The notes beneath the pieces were generated by a model. That model was not told the DNA's origin. It did not search any database and saw only the letters and a list, made by a program, of their open reading frames with translations. A program made the translations under genes and the position numbers. 64,000 nt of DNA from Platycnemis pennipes (taxonomy: Eukaryota; Arthropoda; Insecta; Odonata; Platycnemididae), in contig OW121857.1 of assembly GCA_933228895.1 (NCBI GenBank), positions 4,650,001-4,714,000 on the forward strand. The letters run 5' to 3'. This document shows, one piece after another, positions 12,301 through 27,300 of this stretch; positions within the stretch are counted from its first letter, which is position 1, and every line of letters begins with the position of its first letter.

Positions 12301-15300
12301 CTTTTTCCTTGCTGTGCATTTTGATAGTATGCTGGATATCTCTGTGTGGACTTTGGTTCCCTTGAATCAAACTTCCGCCTTACGTCTTCTATCCCCAATG
12401 GACCATATTGAAAGGTGAAAGAGTCCTAGTTCTTATAGGTCCTCATAAACAATTGCAATTTTGGACAGGAATGAGACAGGTTTGAGTCCAGGAAATCTTG
12501 TTCCTCTCGCAGCTCACTGTTAAGTCTGCAGTCTTGGCTGCAGACAAGGAAGGTCTTTCGTGAAATTAATGGCCAGCCACCCTGTGAAATCAACTTTGAA
12601 TGAGTGTGATGCTCATTTCAATGTCTTTTTCAGCTGTATGTGCCCTTGTGCAGTTTGAAGATCTCTCGAATGAGTGAACGATGCGGGGAACACGGGCAAT
12701 GTTGCACCAGTGCAAAGTGTGCAGTAATGCGATCCACAGTGCTGTCTAGGTCAATCAATTGAAGGTGTGGATACGGTGATGCTGGGGTGTTGTAGCTTCT
12801 GCCAACTATCTACAGTTCTCATTGGGATTAATGCGGGCATTTACTCAGAACTGATATTTCTATTTTATTGATGAAATTGATGGATGGAAACGAAAGTTGG
12901 AATGAACTGAAATGGTGAAAGAATGGGGTCATTTACCATATTTTTTTATTGTCGAATCTGATAGAGTTTGTAAAATAAAAGGACCCGTATTTTTCCGTTT
13001 TTTGATCCGTCAATTATTTATCGAGTTATAAGCGGCGAAAACCTGATGTTTTTAACCCTTTCGGAAAAGTGGGTGTGGTGCAACCTCTGACGTATATCGA
13101 CTTCGTCCAATCACAACTGAGCCCGCGAAGCTATTCGCCTTGTCGCAATGGGGGGGACACAGCTGACTCTGCCAATAGGAGCGATTGCAACAGGATCTGT
13201 GCGAGCAGACCTTCCGAGAACCCCCTCCACTCCCTTCCCTTCCACTAAAAACTGTCAAGGACGGGAGGAAAGTGACGTCAATGTTATCACAGCAGCTTTT
13301 TCGGTGGGCGTCACCTTTTGCTTATTTTAATTTTTGCTTTACGAGGGAATGGTTGTGGTTAGAAAATAATTTTTTCACTAAAAATATTTTTTTGTTTCCA
13401 TCTAACGATTTCGTGTACAAAATAGCGATTTCGGTTCCGAGTAAACGCACCCATTAATCCTCTAACCAGAGCCATTCACTCATAAATTGAAAGATGCAAA
13501 AGGTGATGCCGACGAATGTGCTTCTTCGTCATCCGCCTCCTGCCCTCGGCTGTTTTGCTGGGTGAACTGGAGTGGAGGTGAGTCCTGCCTGCACTGCTAC
13601 TGGCACATTCTGTAAATAACCCAAAATAAATGTACAAGGAGATTCACTATATATTTTCCTGCACATTTTGTCTAAAATTTGGCATGAATGAAAGTGTGCT
13701 GAAGTTTGTGTACTTTGTCACAAATTATGATGCAGTCGAATATGCAGTGCCATTTGAAACACCCAGCATGGAGTCTCCCAATGACATCCATTGGCTGAAT
13801 CAGCTGTGCATCCCTCATTGTGATTGGGTGGAGGAGCTGCGTAGTCTTAGTTGTGATTGGACAAAGGAACCGAGCCTTTTGCATGCCCACCCAACTGAAA
13901 GGATTAAACAAATCAATTTTTTACAACTCAAGAACTATGTGACTGATCGAAGAACAGAAAAATACAGGTCTTGTTATGTTACACTAACTATCAGATCTGA
14001 CAACAAAAGAATATGGTAAACGACCCATTGGTTGGCAGCAGAGATCTGTTTCATCTACATCATAGGGATAAGAGGGGGCCTACTTTTGGATAAATTTCTT
14101 CTTCTGCTTTGGCGTTGAGTTTCCCGTTTCACCAAGGTGCAGTGGAGTCTCGGGAGTATTGGAGCAAGGGGGAGTTTTCAAGCCAGGCATTATTTCGCAA
14201 AAATAATCGGTGATAGTCCTTTGTTTCTGTTTTGACAAGTGGATGGTGGTGTAAAAATATTTACAGCTGAGGAATCTAGGGAATAGGGTTCCTCGATTCA
14301 CAAAAGACTTCCTTTAAAATGGACCACCAAAAATTAAACATTTATTGAGAGTGAGATTGTATGTTAGCATGGTAAATTGACCATCATGAAAATAAATATG
14401 ACTTGGTATATTCCACACTTTTATTGCAAAACCGACCGCTGTTTCAATGGCTAGAGCATCATTATCAATGCAACATATAGGGGTACACTATGTGTTGCCT
14501 TGGTAATGATGCTCTAGCTGTCAAAAACTGCGGTCGGTCTTGCAATAAAAGTGTGGAATACACCAAGTCATTTTCATGATGTTTCAATTCCACAAAGTTA
14601 TGCCTGAGGGTATTTCTTAAATTGACCATTTTTAATGTGGAATAGAGTGGACTTCATTAGAGGAACTTTGTTAAAAGTTGCTCGGTATATGTGGGCTTGA
14701 CTGTATTCATGTGGTATCTTGCATTGCATTATAACATTTTTTACCATCAAGTGTAGCCTGTCAACTTTGATCAATGTGGAATATTATTCTGATGATATGC
14801 ATTATGATTTTGTTATTTATAACATATGTTCAAATTGATTATTTTATTTTTGACTTTCCATTTCTTGTGAGTAACATGCCTCTGAAAAAGAGAGAAGGGT
14901 TAAGTGGAGCATTGTATATAATGCATTTTGAAGACTGGGATGCAGTTGGAAACTGCTTCCGTTAATATACACAGTGTGTCCCAGTTCCGTTAAGACTGCT
15001 TGTTTGAAATTCCACACTGCAATGCTATCTGGTGGTGAATAGTGGCGTTGCAATCCTTGAAGTTTCATTTACAGCCGTGTAGAAGTTCAAAGTGCTAGTA
15101 TCGCTACAGCATGTGTTCTGGCCGTGAATGTAACAGTATGTGTCTGACGCTCGTCGGAAAATGGCAGTGGAGCAGCGATGCAACTTCAAGTTTTGTGTTA
15201 AGTTAGGCAAATCTGATACTGATTTCTACTAAAGAGATACCGATTTCACAAAATCAATTGTAACAGGAGTCAAAACATTGTGTTTCCAGTATGAGCCTCT

Positions 15301-18300
15301 TGCAAAGCGTGCAAGAGGCTCAGAGTGCGTGCGTGCGTGCGTGCGTGCGACAGAGTGCAGCGTGGTTGAGCCCACAGAAGCCGAAACCAAAGAAAGTGTG
15401 CATGCAGAAGAGTCATGTGAAGGCAATGCTAACAGCTTTCTTCTATTCCAAAGGAAACATTGACAAGGAGTTAGTACCAGAAGGGCACGCCGTCAATTCT
15501 GAGTATTGTCTCAGCATCCTCCAACGTTTGTGGGTGAGAATTCATTGAATTCGACCCAAGTACCGAAAGGCAGGTTCCAGGTCGCTCCTCCAAGACACAA
15601 AGCGAAGATTGTATGCGAGTTTTTGTCCAGAAAAGGGATCACAGTCTTGGATCACCCACCATATTCGCCAGATTTGGCCCCAGCAGACTTCTTGTTGTTC
15701 CCCAAATTGAAGTTGGCGATCAAAGGACACCGTTACAATGTCATTAAGGACATCCAAGAAATTATTACAGCAGTAATAAATACAATTCCAAAAAAGGACT
15801 AGAGAGACCATTTCAAAACACTTTCAAATCAATGTCAGCATTGTATTGATTCTGAGGGAGACTATTTTGAATAAATACAGCTATTTTTTAACATATTCCA
15901 TGATCTTTAATTTTTATAGCCACAGTCCTAACGGAACTGGGACACACTGTGTATTTATATATCTGACTGGGAAATGACGCAGTACAGTGATACCTTGGTT
16001 AACGATGGTAATCCGTTCCAGGGTTATCGTTGTTAACCAAAATCATCGTAATCCAAGGTGAGATTTCCCACAAGTATAATAATGGCAGTGGATTAATTCT
16101 TTCCGGCTCCTTCCCACAACCATGGTGCATGTCAAATGTGCAGATCAAATTCATTTAAATGCCATAAAAATGTGGTACATACATATCATTTAGGTATTCA
16201 TTTAAATTTGCTACAAAAATGTGTCATTAATAAAATGAATAGGGCATGACTACAGTTTTTAAATGTCAATCTTCATCAAAAGGGCAATTCGGCAAGCATT
16301 ACTCGTTGTGTGAGAGGTGAAATTCTTGTTCAGTTAAATTTCTTTGTCTGTGAATATTTCTGGCTATTTGTAAGTTAACTGTTAACCATGGGTATGAAGT
16401 CTTACTGCTTCTTGTGTTTACAGTGTGTTATTCATTTTGACATGAAGATTTCACTCATTTTCTCATTCCAGTTGGTAGTTATGCATGCAATTTTGCTTTA
16501 CAGAAAGGAGAGGAAGAGTAATTGGCCGGTTTCAGAGAAACTTGACATACCTCCTGAAAAGAGAGCCAAGTTCATTGGTGTGGGTGGTGGGAATCTGAAG
16601 AAATTAATGGCTGAAACTGGAGTGCAGGTTGGTTTCCTGTTCTGGTCGTGCAGAGCCTACAAGTTGAGACCAAGGCCTCAATGCTTTGATTCCAGTTCTT
16701 AAGAGCACGTGTGTAGTTTTTCTCACCACAGAGCATCTGTAGGCATGTAATATTACCCTCATCTTCCAACAGACTTGGGGAAGGTTTGAGTTTTCAGCCA
16801 TTGTGATCCTCTTGTGCACCTTTTCTGTTGAATCTACTGCTCTATTATGATCTCTTGCGATGGTCCCTGGGTGGCTGCTTAGCCGTGGAAACTGTGAATT
16901 GGTCATGGATTTTAATGGCTATGAAAAACAGTAATTTTTATCAAGTTCATTTTGTGCAAGGGAAAAATATTTGTGGCCATGTTGTGTTGCTCTCCTCCTG
17001 TTACCATCACTTTGATGGCTACAGCATGCACTGAGGAACGCAGTACAGTAGAGTCTTGATTTTACGTAACACCTTGGAACCCAAAAATGGGGTGTTATGT
17101 AAAATCAAATTATGTAAATCAAGATATTAGTGGATTTTGAAAAATATGCTAAGATTTCACAACGTATGAGAACACGATGACATTGAAACTATTTTCACTA
17201 CAAAGAGATCATTATTGCATACATATTAAACTGTAAAAAGTAAAACTATTTTAATTATGGTGGAGAGATAATTATATTTTAAATCAAAACGTGGAATAGA
17301 ATTTCAGAACAGAATCATAGCTTTTTGGCTGCTCAGGCAAAATTACAGATTTAGCATTTAAACATGTGGCATTCAAGTGTGTACATAATTAGAAAATCAT
17401 TCCTGTGGAAGAGTATGAATTGAACTGAGAGATAATATTTGAAATTAAGGCAGTTTAAAAAATTTATCCAAGATAATTAAATAGAAAAGTGCATCACTCA
17501 ATGAAAGTTAAATAGCATTGCATAGCAAACAAATAAACCGCCTTGGCTAAATGGAAATGAAGAAAAACCTCTCTGAAAGTAAAATTTCATTTGTAGAATT
17601 ATGCCTTTTTAAAATAATTTATGATGTTTTTTTGCACTTTTAACCATTCCATTTTTGATGGGATTACTTTTTCAATTTCTCTTAAATTATCTTTAAAATC
17701 ATCATCAACTTCGTGAATTAATGAGAAATTATGCAAGGTATTTAATGCCTGGAGGATGTCTTCTTTTTTGGGTTAAGGGATGACCTCATCACTTTCATCT
17801 TCTTCATCGTCACTCAGTACTTCATTTAAATATCAAGTGTGTTGATGAAAAATCATGAGAGCCCACTAAAATCTCTCCGAAAAATCGCTACGCATTGCAC
17901 CAATGCATAGAAATGTCGTAAACTTGTAATACTTTTTCGCACTTGGTAGAAAGCTGTCAGTTTATCCGTTTTGATGAGGAAGATTCATTATTCTCATATT
18001 AAATTGCATCTGTGAGAAGGGATAACTAATAAATCCAAGCGAATGGTAAAATTTCGTATTCCGCCATTTTGCATCAAACTTAACCGTGCTCACACGTAAA
18101 TTTTTCAATTGAGGCATAAGGTCATTTTTCCATGCAAGGGAACTAATGGCATGTCCATGGGCATGTCAACATGGCTCTGCTACTAAGCGAGATACAAGCA
18201 AACAAAAAAGTGTTGGCTGTGGTAGCCCCTAAAAAGTGGCTCAACTCCTCCCCCACTAGTGGAGGCCACCTGGGTCGAAGCGAAGCTAGGCGGGGGTAGA

Positions 18301-21300
18301 CAATTACCGATAAGGCGGAGTGATCTTCTCACGTTTCCCTCTCTTCTCTTTCTCGCTGAATGAGTCACGCCCAGATGACTTTCGTCGTGACCGGAACAAG
18401 AGACGAAGAACTGTTCTTGGGTGAGGATGAAGAACTGTTCTGTTCTTTTGCGGAAAACTGGTTTAGATGCGCCAATTATGTAGACCCGACTGAGGGATCG
18501 ACCCTAAAAATGACAACTTTATCGTTTCCCACCCCACTCTTCGCCGGACCCTTCTGTGGCCTGCGGGCTGGGGTAATCTCCAATCTTTTGTGTTAGCATG
18601 GTAGATTCCTTTACTGTGTCTCCGTGGTCAAGCATTTGTTTACATACTTGGTGGATATATAACAATAACAATAAGTTAATTACGATATTTGTAGCATGCT
18701 GGGAAAATATAAGCTCAGAGTTACATTTATTAAGTTTTTTTCTGTGCATTTCCGCATTTTAAATGGAACTTTATTATAAACAAAATTGTCGAGTGTTCAT
18801 TTTACAAGAAGTTTGTTAATAATAACTGTAAAGTTCCTTTTAAAATTAATAACCATTCGGTATGAACTGCTGGGCCTGTATTTTCATAGTGGGCAGCAAA
18901 TATTTTTAGTAAATGATTAAACGAATAGTTGGCTGAGTGGGGATGGTACTGAGAAGAGGGTCGTTATCACCCAGTGATCGAGGAAAGGGTCCAGCTTCCC
19001 TGACTTGTGATACAAGATAGACAAGAAGTATATCTGTGCAATTTCGTCTAAGAGTGAGTTCCTTATGGAGGAATACAAGGATATGCTCAAGGTACTAATG
19101 ACAAGGGAGAGAGGTCTAAGTGCCTCAGGGCCTCCTTGGACGAACTCCACCTCAGCAACAATCTAATGTAATGACAAGGGAAGCATTTATCATTGCAAGG
19201 CTCCGTAACAAAAGGGTACTTAAAAACAGCACAGGTAGCATCTACGATAACATCAGTTGTAATTATCATTTATTAAACACCGTAATTTCTTTGTCTTCAA
19301 TTGCACTGTGTTCGCTATCATTTTTATATTCCTTGGTTCTTCAATTCAATTTATTTAAAATTTTGGCTAACCCAAACTGTGGATCGAATTCCGCTTAAAG
19401 CTCTAGGTTGAAAAAGTACAGACAACACAACCTAAACAGACCTATCTACCTAGACATGGGGAAGGTAGTGAGTGAACATGTTCATACCGGAAAAATTTGT
19501 TGCCAAGCATTTAAGCAGTGCTCTCTCCGTATGCACGTGTTTTAGCAATTTCTTAGTTTAGACAAATGCTCTCTTAGTGGTGGCGTTGAAAAACTTTCGT
19601 TCGAGTGTAGTCATGCCAAAGAAACATTCTGTGCTCAAGGACTCAATATTGGAGTTATTAAGTAGTGTGATAGTGAGGATGAAGACATTTATTTGGACTG
19701 AGATGAGAAGACTTTGGATAGTGAGCCAGAGACTTCGACTGCTGAAGCAACTGGTACACTGCATCCCTCAGTTTCAACCTTCCAAGTGTTAATGTTTCGT
19801 TGGATGAGTTCACGTTCTTTCTTCAGTCAAGGGTCATTGGCTCCGATCTAACACTTAGCTCAGTCTGTGAAAAATAGTTAGAATGCCCGTATTTTACGTT
19901 GGACGTATCGCATAGATAAGCAATCGCCTGAATTCAGCGAGTGTATGTTGTTTTCTCAGTTCCATCTTTAGTTTTCTATTTACTCTTATGGATTTGAACC
20001 ACAAATTGAGTGGTAAGATAATTATTGTAGAAAAGGTTGGGAAACGGGCTGATGTTGCATAAAAATTTGGAAGTGCTAGAGAGGATTGCTTGTGGGGAAT
20101 TCTATGCTTCTGTTGGTCGTTTGATGGGAGCGAATGACCAGTTGACCAAAGATTGTGAGTCCATCATCAGAACATTGAAAAAAAGATGTCTCACATCTGG
20201 ACAAGCGCTGAAAGTGGTACAAGTGCTAGTGTAATGTCTTCATACTTGAGCCAGTATTCTGAAATTCATTTTCAGAGCAGTCACGGCCATTGAGTGCATT
20301 CAGTCCCAAAATTTCAACATAGATGTCGGGTATCAAAGATTATGTACCTGAGAGATTATATGCATAATATTTATTTTCTCTTTTGGAAGGTATAGCCTTT
20401 CAAGCTCACTGGTCTTGATGTGTTCTTGAGGATGCCTCAATGGGCAATAGTACATAGTAAGATAGGAGAACAAAGGCACGAGATCTCAGTAACTTACATA
20501 AAATTCATAAGCTATTTCTGACTGTACAATGTGGAAAAATAGACATATTGTCACCTCTTATCAATTAATGATGAATCATCATCATCATTAAGGGTCAACA
20601 ATCCTAGGATTGGTTTGACGCAGCCCTCCACTCGATTCTTCTATCGGCCAACCTCTTCATACTAATGTAGTTCCTCTCTTTCACGTCCTTTATGACCTGT
20701 TCTATGTAACTCATACGAGGCCTGCCTCTTCCATTCTTCCCGTTCACTTTTCCCTCGATGAATGTCTTCATCAGGCCATCGTGTATTAAGATGTGGCCGA
20801 TTAAGTTGTCCCTTATTCTTTTTATAGTTTTCAGCAGACTTCTCTTTTCTCCCACTCTTCTTAACACTTCTTCATTTGTCACTCGGTCGATCCATTTTAT
20901 CTTCATCATTCTTCGGTAGCACCATATTTCGAATGCTTCCACCCTTTTCTTCTCCGCTGCTCTCATCGTCCATGCATCACTGCCGTAAAGAAACATGCTC
21001 CAGATACACGTTTTGATGAATTGCTTCCTTACTTCCAAGCTTGTATTCCCAACTGTAAGTAGATTCTTCTTTCGATAGAATGCCCTCTTTGCCTGGGCTA
21101 TTCTACTCACTATTTATTTCTTGCTTCGTCCATCGTTGGTTACTCGGCTTCCTAAGTAACAGAACTCTTTTACCTCATCAAGTTATTGTTTTCCTAGTTT
21201 GACATTGGTTTTGGCCTACTCTCTCTTGCTGCACACCAATATCTTAGTCTTCTTCTTATTTATCTTCAGCTGATAACTGGTCATTGTCCTTTCCATGGTT

Positions 21301-24300
21301 GTTAGCATCTTATTCAGCTCCTTCTCTGTCTCTGTTATGAGAGCTATATCATCAGTGAATCGTATCATACTGATTGTTTCTCCATGGATGTTCACTCCAG
21401 AACACTTCTCCTTGATTTCATTGATGGCTCTCTCGATGTAAACGTTAAAAATTACGGAAGACAGTGCACAGCCTTGTCTCACTCCTTTCCTTATTCTTGC
21501 TTCTTCACAGCTGGGTCCAGATTTAATCACCGCTGCTTGGTTTTTATTAATGATGAGTATGAAACAGCAAAAGGGTTTATTCTTATGAAGCTCATATTGA
21601 GCTGCAGCTTTGCTCAATAATGTTTGTAATCATTGCTGAGCAATGCTCAATAATGTTTACAAACTTTCTTCAATTATGAGTCATGACTAGAGGTGACTAC
21701 TTCTGCTGCAATATTTGTGGTGAAATGAAAAACATTTTGCTATAATATCTTTAAAAAAATTTGGAATTATGACACTGTATAGTTTGTACATACACAAATA
21801 TTTATGTAATGTTAAACAAAATATCAACCTATGCAAAACTAGAAATAGTGTCCATTATCATGACAGCAAAAGGATGGAGAAACTTGTTATACCTCAGTGC
21901 AGATTATCGAAAACTAAAAGTGTATTCAATGTGATCAAACTGAAATTTTTCAACATGTTACCTCGAGAGGCCAGAAATGTAGGGAAATTTAAACGTGTCT
22001 TGCACTGTTGGCTATTATCAAAAGCATTTTACTCTATTGATGATTTTTTAACTTGTAAACTTGATATTGTTTTTGATTTAGGGCTTTTGAAATGTGGGTG
22101 TGGAGAAGGATGGAGAAAGTAAAGTGGGTCGAAAGGAAGACGAAGGACGAAGTGCTAGAATTGGTAGGAGAGGAAAGAAATTTGATAGATGAAATTAGTA
22201 GAAGGCAGAAGGTGTGGATGGAAAAGGTAATAAAAGGGGATGGAGTTTTGAAGGAAGTGATTGAGGGAAGAGTGTTGGGTAAGCGGGGAAGAGGGAGAAG
22301 AAGAACGGGTAGCTTGGATGGAATGATGGGAGGTAAGGAGGGGCTGAAGAGGGACATCGTGTGAAATTAAGGGGGTGGGAAGAATTAAATGTCCATTTAA
22401 ACCTACCTTCACCGGTAGAATACTTATAATAATACACTTTGATGAAGACAAAGGCATATACCTTGCTGAACGTCCTATAAATATTATTATTAATTTTTGA
22501 AACTGGCGACTTTCTATTATAAACCACGCAGTGAAACCTATCAAAGACAAAAAGTATCTCCTGTCACCTCGTTGCACACGTGATGCAGTTCATCCACATG
22601 CCAAATATATGCACACAATGGTGTACGGTGCAATATTTGAGGTATTCCATTGTTTTCTTTTGGCATAATTATTCAAGATCTCGAATATCAAATACTTTCT
22701 AAGATTTGAGGTGTTAGAGTTTTCACTGGCTGCATTCACACATCTCCAATAAATGTCTGTCGTATGCATCAGACACAACAGTTAATCAGAAGAGACATGC
22801 CTTTAACCGGTTCTGGCAAAATCCAGTTAGCTGCTTGTTTTTGCTTCTGAGTGCAAGCTTGGCAATTTTCACCAAAACTTACTATGGTTTCCTAAGTTTA
22901 CTAGTAACCAATTTGCCAAGGAGGATGTTGCCTGTGTGCTAAAACCAGTGGTGCCATTATAAATTTTGGTGAAAAAGCAAAGTTTGCCTGGGTGGCGATC
23001 GTCAGGGAAAACCGGGAAAACCTGGAATTGTCAGGGAAAATTGGAAATCTGGAAAAGTCAGGGAAAAGTCAGGGAATTCTCTTAACAGTCAGGGAGAAAC
23101 TGGGATAGGGAATTCTCGTTATTTTTCTACCATGACATTTATCAGGCAGTCTTTCCCGCCATTTATTTCATCAACTAAAACGAATGTCCATCGCCGAAGT
23201 GCATAGAAAAAGCCCCGTCAATTCGTTGAACATTCAGTTGTGAATATTAGTTATTTAGCTGTGAATCAGTCTTACGATGTATCCCTTTTGTATATCCTTA
23301 ATGCAATATTTGCCCAGTAGTGTTATAATTCATGATCACCGTATATTCTGTGCATCACAAAGAATCCGAGGCTATGTTGTTCGGAAGATTTTACATCACA
23401 ACTTCCGAGACTCAGGTCGAGAGGTAGTTGCAAAACACTAGCTTGTAGTAAATACGTGCTACGTACAAATACGTACAAATATTTTTACATTTTTGGTTCC
23501 CTCTTACAATCAAGGGGTTATGACCACGTTAATCAAATTGTTATTCTCTTCTAAACATCAATCGTGCCATCCGATTTTGATCCAGTCTAACAACTTGGGC
23601 TTGGTTTGTACTTTTCGCGCAACCTGTGCCAGAGTCCGCCAATAAATTTGCCGTTAACTTTCCCTTGGATGCCTTTTAGGTAATCTTTAACTTCCCAGAA
23701 CTACCACGACACGCTACCTCTTCCTTGAAGAATTAGACATTGTGATTATGTAATTTTAACGAAGGGAACATACACCACCACGGAAATGCAATACACGGCC
23801 GCGTATCGTGTTAAAAGTGTGTATAATTTGTGTGAGGGCTTAACCTTTGAAGGTTTAATGTGTATTTTCATGTAAATGTATTGATTTCAGCTTTTAACAT
23901 TTTCTGTTTTGACGAAAATTTAATTCAGCAGAAATAAAATATTCCGATAATAGCAGACCTTTTGGCGATCGATCAGGGAAATTGGTAAGACCATCAGGGA
24001 AAAGTCAGGGAAAGGTCAGGGAATTTGAAAATTGGATATCAGTAGCCATATGCTGTTTGCGTTTATTCAGTGAAGACGGAGGAGTTTGTAATATTCCTCC
24101 AAGTTGAATGTGTACTTGTACTATGACTATGTACAAAGAAAACCAGGTTACATAAATTAAATAGAATAACAAAAATGAATAAAGTAAATAGTATTTTGAA
24201 TCTTCAAGGACATCATGCATAAGTGCAATGCATATTCTATCACAATTCCCTTTCATTTGTGCATTTTATGTTGTAATGACAAACCCCCAAAGTGACTACT

Positions 24301-27300
24301 GACTGTCAAAAATCAGGCCATTTTTCATTCTCACTGCAAAAACATGCCTCAATGTAATTATTTAAAAAAATCATTTTCTGCATTAAACATAAGACTAAAT
24401 TATCTATATGCTGATACGATCTGTATGAATATATATTCTTCCATTTTTAAGGCCCTCTTTCGTGATAGTCAAGGTGACAGTTTGATGCTTGTGTCACCTT
24501 CTCCTCTTTCAGGTGAATCAGGTGGAGGATGGATCGTTTACCATGTTTGCTCCAAATAACGACGCGAAGAATGAGGCGCAGGAAATGATTGATGATTGGT
24601 TGAGTGCAGAGAGGGAGCCGACTCTGGAATTTGGCGCTGTGTACACGGCTAAAATTGTGGAGGTCAGGGAAATAGGGGTGATGGTCACTCTGTATCCAGG
24701 GATGATGCCTGCCCTCCTGCACAACTCGCAGCTCGACCAGAGAAAGGTATTCTTTGTGCATTGCGTGTTTGTGTCATATTGGTGTGGGTGGAGTACTCAT
24801 GGGAAAGGATTGCAGATATCAAAGTCTGCTCTTTCTTATGCAACAATGGGGAACATGCACTATTTTTTATAACCCTTTGAATGTGAAGTTTATTTGCTAA
24901 AATGTGCTTGCGGAAAATTTTGCTGAAGAATTAAGTTGTATAACAGAGATATTACTCTTTGAAAATTGTATCTTTTCGGCAACTTAAAACCACTAAGTCA
25001 TCGCATGACGTCACGGCACGGTATCACCATGGGCATTGTTTATCTGTTTATGCGTGGAGGTAAGTTGTTAAATGAATACTTGGTGATAACGTATTTATTT
25101 ATCTCATTTGTTTATTGCAATAAACGATTGTATTTCAATTTTTTATTTACGTAGAATGGATGGTAACGAGCAAATCATCCATTAACTGTATAATGCCCAT
25201 TTAGTGCCCAAGAATTTCTACTACGTCTTTGCAATTGCTGGTTTTTTTTTTAGAAGAACGCCGCCATTAGGGAGTCAACCAAAGGATATTGTCGGAATGT
25301 GCTTTTTTAAGTATTTTTTCAGTCATCGTTTCTTTCGAGAAACAGCTAAAAACCTCAAAACAATATATTCATTTTGTTTTCTTTTAATGTAAATGTCTAT
25401 CTCCGTAGCAATATGGAACCTATACCGTGCAGTGACGTCAAAAGGCGTTTCAGGTCACGTGACTTTCGTCAATTTCCGGGAACATTTTAATATCATTTAA
25501 TAATCTTTGTGGTGGGCATAGAAAAATTTGGCTTATATATTTAAATTGGTGAGAAAATTTCACATAAAGTACATCATTAACCTTCAAGAAACAAATTTCA
25601 TGCATATTCCCCATTTTTGTACGCAGCAGTGATAAGTTGTAGTACAGTTAAAAATAGTATATGTCAAAAGTATGTTGTGAAAACTTGTTACAATTAGGTG
25701 TTATGACCCAAAAGGACTCTAAATTAAAATATTGCCCATAGATGAAGCCAGCTACTGTCAAATGGATCAATTTCAAGTGTTGTACGTTCGTTGTGAGTCA
25801 GTATGTCAAGTGGCTTCATTGCAAGCGGTGGTGTCCATTGTTGGCAAACATATTTGCATTGTCGTGCCTGCTTGTGTTTATGATTTTATAGTGATTGATT
25901 TGAAAGAACAGCTCATGTGTCTACTACTTTGTGTTAAATTGAGGAGGACTGCTGTAGAAAAGCACAATGTCTCACAAATCAATAATCTCGTACATTATAA
26001 AATTAACTCACAAAAATGTTCTACATTGATAAATATAGAGTGAAAGAAAATATGAAAACAAATTTAGGGGAGACAATGAAGTGGAACACCATTTTTCCAT
26101 TCTGACACTTAAGTGTTTAGCGTTTTTGGGCCATGGTGTCTATCTTGGAAATGCTGTAAACTCAAAGATGTGCGAGGGAGCTTTCGGCTGCACGGGAAAC
26201 AAAAGAAGATCAAATACATATTCGTAACCACTAATGCTGCAGTATTTACACCAATATTAACAATAAATTAATCGAATGGTGATTTATAACCTGCAGTTGA
26301 TACGTAACACTTCATATTAATTGCATTGATAACAGATCGCAAGCTATGGCAGAGGTTGGCCACTTTTGGTGTTTCTGTGTCGGTGACGGAAACTCTCACA
26401 ATGGCAGGGGCCAACACCAAAAGGGTCTCGTAAAAACTGTATTTTTTTACATGGCAATCATAGGGTCAATTGACGGTGCCCCTGCAATCTCTCGTAACGG
26501 CGGGGGTCTCCCAATAGGCCATACTCGTACTACCACGGTTCCACTGTTTGTTCATTTTGAAGCAAGTATGCCATCCCCAACCAGTAGGATATGCCAAGTT
26601 TATTGGACAGAATTTGTAAAATATGGTTGTGGTGCCACGTTTTAAAGGAAGTGAAAGTGAGAAAAGTTATTCACGCATGAAAAAATCTATGGGAGTGAAG
26701 AAATTCTAGTCAAAGGAAGAAAAAACTGTAATAGATCACTGAAATGTGTTTCATACCATAATGCAAGAATGGCATATCGACATGTTAAGATCATTTCCAA
26801 GTCATTCATTTTCCAGATTATGCATGCATGAAATATTTTTATTCACTGCTGTAAAGATTCAACCACTTGTACGGAAATTTTATCACAAGTTTGCTTGGCA
26901 CATGGTTTTTTGCAAGACCTCTTTTCCTTCCATTTCACCAAGCAAAAATGACGATTTTCCTCGCTGGCTCAAGGCCAATGTGTATTTCACGCAATACGCA
27001 TGGTTTTGCAGCCTCTGATGTCTCCTTTCTCTGCTCTCCCTCCATTCCCATGCATCACTTTTCCCAAACACTGTCCTGTTCTGAATGGCGCCAATTACTG
27101 TAGTTGGTAATGGCTAGTAACAACAACAACAGTGAAAGCATTAACATTGCCATTACACAGCACGCGAGTGTGTTGAAATTGCCAGGGGAAAAGGTTTCCC
27201 GAACCGGGAATTGAACCACGGTCTATTGGCATGCCGGGCCAATGCTCAAAACACCAAGCCACCCAGGATCCCAACACCAAAGGCAACGGGGTCTTTTACC

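Noticed and set aside
15278..15548. Arginine- and alanine-rich frames around 15.3 kb
   Set aside because: They are caused by a GTGC microsatellite inside the decayed mariner.
22034..22577. Minus-strand proline- and serine-rich open frames
   Set aside because: They are the antisense of the LINE C-terminal coding region at 22086-22364, with no independent support.
27200..27280. Possible functional tRNA gene on the minus strand
   Set aside because: It has A- and B-box-like sequence, but the cloverleaf is poor and it runs into a SINE body with a (GTT)n tail.
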